In this document: positions 37,047-43,542 of the stretch, piece by piece
How the letters are laid out: each line of letters opens with the position of its first letter
Numbering within the stretch: position 1 is the first letter of the stretch
DNA from: PLanc-01 sp035342095
GTDB taxonomy: Bacteria; Planctomycetota; Phycisphaerae; Sedimentisphaerales; Anaerobacaceae
Assembly (NCBI GenBank): GCA_035342095.1
Contig: DAOQWL010000010.1
Coordinates: forward strand, 28,918 to 92,917
Length of the DNA stretch: 64,000 nucleotides
Direction of reading: 5' to 3'
Notes under the pieces: model-generated
Told to the model about the DNA's origin: nothing
What the model saw: the letters and a program-made list of their open reading frames with translations, nothing else
Databases searched by the model: none
Made by a program: the position numbers and the translations under genes

Positions 37047-38117
37047 TTACACATTGAACCGGTAGTTGATGATATCGCCGTCTTTGACGACGTACTCCTT
37101 GCCTTCGAGTCGCATCTTGCCCGCAGCCTTCACCGCTTTCTCGTCGCCCAAGTGCTTGAGGTCGTCGTAGGCCATCGTCTCGGCCCGGATGAAGCCTCGC
37201 TTGATGTCGGAGTGCACTTTGCCCGCCGCGTCCCAGGCGATCGTGCCCTTGTGGATGGGCCAGGCCCGAACCTCGTCCGGCCCGACCGTAAGAAAGCTGA
37301 TCAGGCCCAGCGCCGAGTAACAGATCTTGACGAATTTCTCCGCGGCGGACTCGGTGATCCCCAGATCGGCCTTGAAGGCCACCCGGCTCTCCTCGTCCAA
37401 CTGGGCCAGCTCGTGCTCCAGCTTGGCGCACATGCTCACCGTGGGCGCCGTGCCGCCCATGACCTGGCCCAGGTCGAACGTCTTGTCGAGCTGGCTCTCG
37501 CCCACGTTGATGACCAGCGCCATGGGCTTGAGCGTCAGGAAGCCCAGCGACTTGATGATGTTCAGTTCGTCCTCGTTCTGGATGGCTGAGCTGATGGGCT
37601 TCTCCGACTCGATGGCCTCCTGGAGTCGCTTCTGGAGGGCCAGCTCGACCTTGTCCTGGGCAATCGTCTTGGTGGGCCGCATCACCTGCTTTTCGAGCTT
37701 CTCGATTCGCGTCGTGACCAGTTCGAGGTCGGAGAGCAGCAGTTCGGTCTGCAATTCCACCAGATCGCGTTTGGGATCGACCTTGTTTCGGTACGGCGGG
37801 ACGGACGGATCGTCGAACGCGCGGATCACCATGACCAGCATGTCCACCGCGCGAATCTGGCCGATCAGCTTCCGGGCCGCGGTCCGCCCGTGATCGTCCG
37901 TGAAGCTGAAGCCCGGCAGGTCCAGCACATCGATGGTCGCACGGACCGTCTTCTGGGGTTTGTACAACCCCTCCAGCCAGACGAGCCGCTCGTCCGGCAC
38001 CGGCACGATGGCCTCCTCGATGGCGTTGAGTCCCATGGGCGGGATCGCCTTGCCGCTGATCGCGGAAAAGATCGTGCTCTTGCCCGACTGAACGAGCCCC
38101 AGCAACGCGGTTTTCAT
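37047..38117 (-). CDS. ychF: OBG-family GTPase/ATPase YchF
   Basis: 356 residues. G1 loop GLVQSGKST, G3 DLPGFS, a coiled-coil insert (LELVTTRIEKLEKQVM), and a C-terminal TGS domain (VRAWPIHKGTIAWDAAGKVH, GFIRAETMAYDDL). YchF is a ribosome-associated nucleotide hydrolase. The P-loop GLVQSGKS lacks the N-V-G-K form of typical YchF (GxPNVGKS) but keeps the Lys-Ser. Start 1 nt after the fumarase stop (TGA-C-ATG), so the two are coupled. Confidence 0.9.
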   Translation of the reverse strand: MKTALLGLVQSGKSTIFSAISGKAIPPMGLNAIEEAIVPVPDERLVWLEGLYKPQKTVRATIDVLDLPGFSFTDDHGRTAARKLIGQIRAVDMLVMVIRAFDDPSVPPYRNKVDPKRDLVELQTELLLSDLELVTTRIEKLEKQVMRPTKTIAQDKVELALQKRLQEAIESEKPISSAIQNEDELNIIKSLGFLTLKPMALVINVGESQLDKTFDLGQVMGGTAPTVSMCAKLEHELAQLDEESRVAFKADLGITESAAEKFVKICYSALGLISFLTVGPDEVRAWPIHKGTIAWDAAGKVHSDIKRGFIRAETMAYDDLKHLGDEKAVKAAGKMRLEGKEYVVKDGDIINYRFNV

Positions 38118-38118
38118 G

Positions 38119-38670
38119 TCATGCTCCAGACTTCGATTGCGCCGTCAGACCTTCATACACACTGCCGCCGGCGGCATCATAAGCCACAACCGCAGGGAAA
38201 TCAACCACCTCCAGGCGTCGGATGGCCTCGGTGCCGAGGTCCTCGTAAGCGATAACCTCCGCCCGGACGATATGCTTGCCCAGCAATGCCCCCGCCCCGC
38301 CGAGCGTCGCGAGGTGTACCGCGCCGTACTGCCTGAGGGCGTTGCGAACCTCGTCGTTGCGGTAGCCCTTGCCGATCATGGCCTTCAGGCCGTGCGCGAT
38401 GAGCTTTGGACTGAACGGGTCCATGCGGGCGGAGGTCGTCGGTCCCGCGGCGCCGATCGCCCTGCTCGGCCGGGCGGGCGTCGGACCGACGAAGTACAGA
38501 ATCGCCCCTTCCAGCGCGATGGGCAGTTCCTCCCCGGCCTGGATCGCCGCACACAGCCGCTTATGCGCCATGTCACGGGCGGCGTAGATCGTCCCATCGA
38601 TGAGGACTTCATCGCCCGCCTTGAGCCGACGCACGTCGGCATCTGCCAAGGGTGCACGCAATCGAATCAT
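38119..38670 (-). CDS. class I (Fe-S) fumarate hydratase beta subunit / FumA C-terminal domain
   Basis: 183 residues. Matches the C-terminal domain of Fe-S hydro-lyases: AGDEVLIDGTIYAARDMAHK, GPTPARPSRAIGAAGPTTS and ARMDPFSPKLIAHGLKAMIGKG. It hydrates fumarate to malate, or acts on tartrate, only together with an alpha subunit, which is not next to it in this window. GGAGG precedes the ATG by 6 nt. It heads the ychF-dehydrogenase-cinA run. Confidence 0.9.
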   Translation of the reverse strand: MIRLRAPLADADVRRLKAGDEVLIDGTIYAARDMAHKRLCAAIQAGEELPIALEGAILYFVGPTPARPSRAIGAAGPTTSARMDPFSPKLIAHGLKAMIGKGYRNDEVRNALRQYGAVHLATLGGAGALLGKHIVRAEVIAYEDLGTEAIRRLEVVDFPAVVAYDAAGGSVYEGLTAQSKSGA

Positions 38671-38888
38671 GTCGAACCTCCGAATCCTGCCATACGACCC
38701 GAAGTCTACCCGATCCCCGCGTCGCCCGGCAAATCCGAAATCCGAAGCTCGAAACCCGAAACAGATTCACAGTACAGAAACCTGAATGGTCCAGACGCTG
38801 CACCAATTCGTGGCAGGGATCCGTGCGACCTGCGATGCTGAACGGAGTGAAACACCAGCCAATTCCTCTCTTGTCGTCCTGAGCGCAG

Positions 38889-38965
38889 CCGTTCGTAGTG
38901 TGCCCGTTAGGGCATCTCTTCAGGGGGTAAGGAAGATAACGCCTCACGGCGTCACTACAAACGGG
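38889..38965. repeat. palindromic repeat family P, full copy 2 (inverted relative to copy 1)
   Basis: CCGTTCGTAGTG at the left end, CACTACAAACGG at the right, with hairpins TGCCCGTTAGGGCA and AACGCCTCACGGCGT inside. Its reverse complement aligns over its whole length with 195-275. Confidence 0.75.
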
Positions 38966-39056
38966 ATTCGCGGCATAGGAAGTCAGCCCACGTAAGAGGG
39001 TCTCTGTCACCCGAAAGTCTGCCCGGACGCCGGAGGCCGCAACATCGAAAGAACGC

Positions 39057-39086
39057 TTGCATTGTTGTTGATCCGGATGGTACAAT
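39057..39086 (+). promoter_or_regulatory. promoter of the secreted beta-helix gene
   Basis: TTGCAT (39057-39062), 18-bp spacer, TACAAT (39081-39086). The leader would be about 170 nt. Confidence 0.5.
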
Positions 39087-39264
39087 ACAAGAAATTGAGA
39101 ACGAGAGCCGAAGGCGGGCCGGATGTCTTTCATAATTTGGCCGTCATCATAACATAGCGTTTGCAGCACCTTTCATACCCGCCCCCCTTCGACCGACACG
39201 CACGTGTCTCGTGCGACGGGTTCGTCGCATTCGGTCATTATCCATTCATTGAAGGAAGCGGAGT

Positions 39265-40581
39265 ATGAAGGCGAAAACGGCGGTATTCGATCTCGCGGCG
39301 GTTGTCTGTATCCTTATTCTGGCGGCCTGTCCCATCGGCTTCGCCAGGACGATCCGCGTGGCCAACGACGGATCGGGGGATTATCCTACGATCCAGGCCG
39401 GCATTGATGCTAGTACGGATGGCGATACTGTCCTGGTGGCGCCAGGGAGTTACGGTGGTTCAGGTAACTCCCTCATTCTGGTTGCGAAGTCCATCACAAT
39501 CCAAAGTGAGTGTGGCCCTGCTGGCTGTCTCATCAATTGCAGACAGACCTCAACTGAGACCTCAACAGGAATGGGCGTAGGCAATAGTTATGTTACTCGG
39601 CTTCTGACCATAGTTGTTGATGGGTTCACGATATGCAATAAATCTGGCAGCGGGGGAGCGATCTCATGCCAAGGGGACTGCAATGCTGAGATTCGCAATT
39701 GTGTTATCTCTGCAAATACGGGCTATCGAGGTGGTGGCGTCCGTGTTGGGGGTACTGACAGAACACATGTTACTCTCTCGAATTGCGTGATTACAGGCAA
39801 TCGGTGTGTTGACGAGCGGTCGATCGGCGGCGCCGTATTTTGTGAAGGCGGAAGTCGACGTGACAAAGGCACGGACAGTCGGATCGTGTTGAGGAATTGC
39901 GTGGTGGCCGGAAATCAGGCGGCTTTCGGCGGGGGTATCGCCTGTGAGGAAGGCGCTATACGTTTGGAGAATTGCATCGTCACGAACAACCGGGCGCTGA
40001 CAGGCAAAGGAAACCAGCTCTACATCGGGAACTCCAACTCGGGCTGTTCGATTATTGGCTGCGAAGTAGGTACGATCGAATTGGTGTATTCCTGCTTCGA
40101 TGAGGAGATTCCGGTCATCTACTGGGACTATGAAGACCAGTGGGGCTGGCATGGTCAGGACGTTGATTTCTACGGCCTGGGCAACATCGCGGCCGATCCG
40201 CTCTTTGCGTCGGCGGGCCACTGGGACCCCAATGGGACCGACGATGATCCCAACGATGACTTCTGGGTGAGCCGCGACTACCACCTCAAGAGCCAAGCCG
40301 GACGATGGGACCCAAACAGTGAAAGCTGGGTCCAGGACGACGTTACCAGTCCGTGCATCGACGCCGGCGATCCGAATAGCCCCATCGGCGATGAACCATT
40401 CCCCAACGGGGGGCGGATCAACATCGGTGCCTACGGCGGGACGGCTCAGGCGAGCAAGTCCTATTTCGGCGAGCCGGTCTCCGAAACGATCATCGCGGGC
40501 GACATCAACGGCGATGGGAAGGTGGACTGGCTGGACATCGAGATCCTGGCCCGTAATTGGCACCGGGATGTGCGGAAGTGA
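39265..40581 (+). CDS. secreted right-handed beta-helix protein with dockerin-like C-terminus
   Basis: 438 residues. Signal peptide of about 28 residues (LAAVVCILILAACPIGFA). Then DGSGDYPTIQAGIDASTDGDTV, the typical start of pectin-lyase-like helices, followed by beta-helix rungs (LSNCVITGN, LRNCVVAGN, LENCIVTNN). The C-terminal 25 residues hold GDINGDGKVDWLDIEILA, one dockerin-type calcium loop. The first half has lower GC than its neighbours. Probably extracellular polysaccharide binding or lysis; no catalytic residues can be named. GGAAGCGGAG precedes the ATG. Confidence 0.85.
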   Translation: MKAKTAVFDLAAVVCILILAACPIGFARTIRVANDGSGDYPTIQAGIDASTDGDTVLVAPGSYGGSGNSLILVAKSITIQSECGPAGCLINCRQTSTETSTGMGVGNSYVTRLLTIVVDGFTICNKSGSGGAISCQGDCNAEIRNCVISANTGYRGGGVRVGGTDRTHVTLSNCVITGNRCVDERSIGGAVFCEGGSRRDKGTDSRIVLRNCVVAGNQAAFGGGIACEEGAIRLENCIVTNNRALTGKGNQLYIGNSNSGCSIIGCEVGTIELVYSCFDEEIPVIYWDYEDQWGWHGQDVDFYGLGNIAADPLFASAGHWDPNGTDDDPNDDFWVSRDYHLKSQAGRWDPNSESWVQDDVTSPCIDAGDPNSPIGDEPFPNGGRINIGAYGGTAQASKSYFGEPVSETIIAGDINGDGKVDWLDIEILARNWHRDVRK

Positions 40582-40589
40582 AACCAGAC

Positions 40590-40606
40590 GGTGCGTGATA
40601 CACACC
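40590..40606. repeat. 17-bp palindrome GGTGCGTNNTACGCACC, degenerate copy
   Basis: GGTGCGTGATACACACC; two better copies lie at 41574-41590 and 41621-41637. Confidence 0.6.
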
Positions 40607-40607
40607 C

Positions 40608-40735
40608 TACTACGCCGTCCACCTTAAAATGGTCGGCATGATGAGCGTGTCGCGGGCATCCTGCCCGCGATTCGAGGGCGGGACGCCCTCGACACAAGCG
40701 TGGCCACCCACCAAATCAACATGGACGGCGTACTA
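40608..40735. repeat. inverted-repeat element with two internal hairpins
   Basis: Ends TACTACGCCGTCCA (from 40608) and TGGACGGCGTACTA (40722-40735), one mismatch. Inside are CGCGGGCA-TCC-TGCCCGCG (40651-40669) and TCGAGGGCG-GGA-CGCCCTCGA (40672-40692). Confidence 0.65.
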
Positions 40736-40900
40736 CCACTAAGGCTCTGAGACTCTTGCCATCGGACCTCCGCGTCCCTGCATCTCTGCGTGAGAGAGAC
40801 CCGTTTGTCCGAACGCCGGGTGGGCGGATGCGTAGAGAGAGTGCAGGTCGTCAATTGTGCCGACCAGGCGAAAACTTGTGCTTCCCGCCGGCTGGGCGGG

Positions 40901-40906
40901 TATAAT
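40901..40906 (+). promoter_or_regulatory. perfect -10 box, likely leaderless start
   Basis: TATAAT followed by 7 nt (GGACTCT) and the ATG at 40914. A weak TTGTGC lies 19 bp upstream. No Shine-Dalgarno. Confidence 0.5.
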
Positions 40907-40913
40907 GGACTCT

Positions 40914-41549
40914 ATGGCAAAGTACCCGATATTCATCGAGCTGGGCAAGCGGCGCGTCGTGGTCGTCGGTGGCGGAGCCGTCGCGGTCCGGAAGGCCGAA
41001 GCCCTGTTGGGAGCGGGCGCCCGATTGGTCGTCGTCGCCCTCAAGGCGAATGATGCGATGACGACGCTGTGCACGAAGCACGGGGCCGAACTGATCCGCG
41101 ACCGGTATGCGAAGCCCTTCATCGGCCAGGCCGTGCTCGTCATCGCAGCCACGGACGATCCCAAAGTCAACGAGCAAGTCTACCGCGACTGCCAGGAGCT
41201 CGAAATCTTGTGCAACGTCGTGGACGATCCCCAGCACTGCGATTTCTTCGTCCCGGCGGTCGTCCGTAGGGGTGACCTCCAGATCGCCATCGGGACCGAG
41301 GGGTACTGCCCCGCCTACGCAGGCCACCTGCGACAGCGGCTCGAAACCATGTTCACCGAGGAGCACGGCAAATTCCTCGCGGAACTGGAGTGCCTGCGCA
41401 AGAAGATCGTGGACGACGTCCCGAGCGAGACCGACCGCAAGACCCTGCTGGGCAGGCTCGTGGACGAAGAGTCCTTCGAGCACTTCCGCACGAACGGTGC
41501 AAAGGCCTGGCGTCAGCGGGCTGAAGCCATGATCAAAGAGTGCGCGTAG
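40914..41549 (+). CDS. precorrin-2 dehydrogenase / sirohydrochlorin ferrochelatase-like (siroheme synthase N-domain)
   Basis: 211 residues. The NAD fold opens FIELGKRRVVVVGGGAVAVRKAEAL, the signature of Met8p/CysG-N; NVVDDPQHCDFFVPAVVRRGDLQIAI carries the conserved Asp used in both dehydrogenation and chelation. It oxidises precorrin-2 and may insert iron for siroheme. The ATG at 40914 fits the -10 box seven bases upstream; an ATG at 40905 overlaps that box. No other siroheme genes are adjacent. Confidence 0.88.
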   Translation: MAKYPIFIELGKRRVVVVGGGAVAVRKAEALLGAGARLVVVALKANDAMTTLCTKHGAELIRDRYAKPFIGQAVLVIAATDDPKVNEQVYRDCQELEILCNVVDDPQHCDFFVPAVVRRGDLQIAIGTEGYCPAYAGHLRQRLETMFTEEHGKFLAELECLRKKIVDDVPSETDRKTLLGRLVDEESFEHFRTNGAKAWRQRAEAMIKECA

Positions 41550-41573
41550 GGGTGCCCCCCGCCGAATGAAGAG

Positions 41574-41637
41574 GGTGCGTAATACGCACCCGACGGGCGC
41601 TGCGCGTGTGGGATTCGCCGGGTGCGTAGTACGCACC
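41574..41637. repeat. two 17-bp palindromes GGTGCGTARTACGCACC
   Basis: Perfect palindromic units at 41574-41590 (centre AAT) and 41621-41637 (centre AGT), 30 bp apart, between the siroheme-type gene and the U32 gene. Confidence 0.7.
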
Positions 41638-41695
41638 GCTCCGTCTGTCCCCCTTTTTCGCTGCAATCTCGCGAGGGAGAATCCAACGGCGGCGG

Positions 41696-41701
41696 TATAA
41701 T
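41696..41701 (+). promoter_or_regulatory. perfect -10 box, likely leaderless start of the U32 gene
   Basis: TATAAT, then 8 nt and the ATG at 41710. No convincing -35 at 17 bp and no Shine-Dalgarno. Confidence 0.45.
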
Positions 41702-41709
41702 CTCCTCGA

Positions 41710-43542
41710 ATGAGCAACTGCATAGAACTCCTGGCCCCGGCGAAGGACGGTCCCACTGCACAGGCAGCAATCCTGTGCGGCGCGGATGCGGTGTACCTTG
41801 GCGCGCCGCGATTCGGCGCGAGAGAGGCTGCGGGCAACGCGGTATCCGTCATCCAGGAGGTCGCAGCCTTCGCCCACCAATACTACGCAAAGGTCTACGT
41901 CGCTCTGAACACCCTTCTGCACGACGACGAGTTGCCCGCGGCGGAAAGACTGGTCCGCCAACTGTACGACGCCGGCATCGACGGCCTGATCGTCCAGGAC
42001 GCGGGCCTGCTGGAGCTGGACCTGCCGCCGGTGCCGCTGATCGCCAGTACGCAGATGCACAACGCGACTGTCGAGAAGGTGCAATTCCTGGAGCAGGTGG
42101 GGTTTTCCCGCGTGATCCTGGCCCGCGAGCTGACGCTCGAGCAGATTCGCGAGATTCGCAGGCAGACACAGATCGAACTGGAGTGCTTCATCCACGGCGC
42201 CCTGTGCGTCGGCGTCAGCGGGCAGTGCTACATGAGCTACGCGCTGGGCGGTCGCAGCGGCAACCGCGGACAGTGCGCCCAGCCGTGCAGGCGGCTGTAT
42301 ACCCTGAGGGACCAGGCGGGCAACGAGATCGTGAAGGACCGCCATTTGCTGAGTCTCAGAGACCTGTGCCTGGCCGATCACCTGGAGGAGCTGATCGACG
42401 CGGGAGTCTCGTCCTTCAAGATCGAGGGCCGGCTCAAGGATATTCCCTATGTAGAGAATACGGTCGCGTTCTATCGGCGGAGACTCGATGAGATTAGCGT
42501 CTCACGCGAATTGCGGCGAAGCTCCTCCGGCTCGGTCCACCTGGCATTCGAGCCCAACCTCGGGAAGACCTTCAACCGCGGCTTCACGGACTACGGACTG
42601 ACCGGCAAGACCGGCTCCGTCGCATTGATCGACACGCCCAAGTCCATTGGCGAGCCCGTCGGGACGGTCGCGCATGTGGATAAATCCAGCTTCGTCTTGG
42701 ACCGCGACCACGATCTGCACAACGCCGACGGCCTGTGTTTCTTCGGCGCCGAGCGGAACCTCGACGGGACGGTCGTCAATCGCGTCGAGGGACGCAGGGT
42801 CTATCCGCAGAAGATGCAGGGCATTCGGGTCGGCCTGGAGATCCGGCGCAACTTCGACCATGCGTTTTCCCGCGCGCTGGGCGGACAGCCCGCTGAGCGG
42901 AAGATCGCCCTGACGATGTCTCTGCGGGAGTCAGCGGATGGCTTGCTGCTGTCCGCAACGGACGAGGATGGGAATCGGGCGGAGATGACCATTGCCGAAG
43001 CGCAACCCGCCGAGAAGAAGGAGGCCGCCCGACAGACGTTCCAGACTCAATTGACCAGGCTCGGCAATACGATCTTCGACTGTTCGGACCTGCAACTGCA
43101 AACGCAGGGCGCCTGGTTCCTGCCGGTCTCGCGTCTGAATGCGGCCAAGCGGGAGCTGGTCGAGCGACTCCTGCGGGTGCGAGAGGCGAACCGCCCCCGC
43201 CCGACCGGCGGGGTCAAGCGGAACGACTTCCGCTATCCCCAGGCGGACCTGACGTACCTGGGCAACGTGCTGAACGCGAAGGCGCGGGCATTCTACCGAA
43301 GGCACCGGGTCGAGACCATCGAGCCGGCCGCAGAATCCGGCATCGACATGTCCGGAAAAGTCGTCATGACGACGAAATACTGCCTGCGGAAGGAACTGGG
43401 GCAGTGCCCGGGCCGTAGAAGCGGGACGGTCGCGGAGCCGATGATCCTGCAAGACCAGGACGGTCGGCGATACCCGGTCCGCTTCCGCTGCGGCGACTGC
43501 GGAATGGACATCTTTCTGGACGGCGATAAGGAGACACGATGA
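41710..43542 (+). CDS. peptidase U32 family protein, RlhA-like (23S rRNA hydroxylation)
   Basis: 610 residues. The U32 core (1-250) has LLAPAKDGPTAQAAILCGAD and the family signature ECFIHGALCVGVSGQCYMS. Four cysteines (CVG, QCY, QCAQPC) likely bind an Fe-S cluster as in E. coli RlhA and TrhP. The C-terminal DUF3656-like extension gives near-RlhA length (653), so hydroxylation of an rRNA cytidine fed by prephenate is a fair inference. The last four bases (ATGA) overlap the start of the next gene. Confidence 0.88.
   Translation: MSNCIELLAPAKDGPTAQAAILCGADAVYLGAPRFGAREAAGNAVSVIQEVAAFAHQYYAKVYVALNTLLHDDELPAAERLVRQLYDAGIDGLIVQDAGLLELDLPPVPLIASTQMHNATVEKVQFLEQVGFSRVILARELTLEQIREIRRQTQIELECFIHGALCVGVSGQCYMSYALGGRSGNRGQCAQPCRRLYTLRDQAGNEIVKDRHLLSLRDLCLADHLEELIDAGVSSFKIEGRLKDIPYVENTVAFYRRRLDEISVSRELRRSSSGSVHLAFEPNLGKTFNRGFTDYGLTGKTGSVALIDTPKSIGEPVGTVAHVDKSSFVLDRDHDLHNADGLCFFGAERNLDGTVVNRVEGRRVYPQKMQGIRVGLEIRRNFDHAFSRALGGQPAERKIALTMSLRESADGLLLSATDEDGNRAEMTIAEAQPAEKKEAARQTFQTQLTRLGNTIFDCSDLQLQTQGAWFLPVSRLNAAKRELVERLLRVREANRPRPTGGVKRNDFRYPQADLTYLGNVLNAKARAFYRRHRVETIEPAAESGIDMSGKVVMTTKYCLRKELGQCPGRRSGTVAEPMILQDQDGRRYPVRFRCGDCGMDIFLDGDKETR

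Larger units (their letters stand above)
38671..39264. other. intergenic region with repeat P copy and promoter
   Basis: 594 bp without a credible gene. 38720-38785 is a low-complexity stretch of CCGAAA(T)C-type units. 38889-38965 is palindromic repeat P; 39057-39086 is the promoter of the beta-helix gene. Confidence 0.6.
40582..40913. other. intergenic region of nested inverted repeats
   Basis: 332 bp without a gene. It contains the palindrome at 40590-40606, the inverted-repeat element 40608-40735 and the promoter at 40901-40906. Confidence 0.6.
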
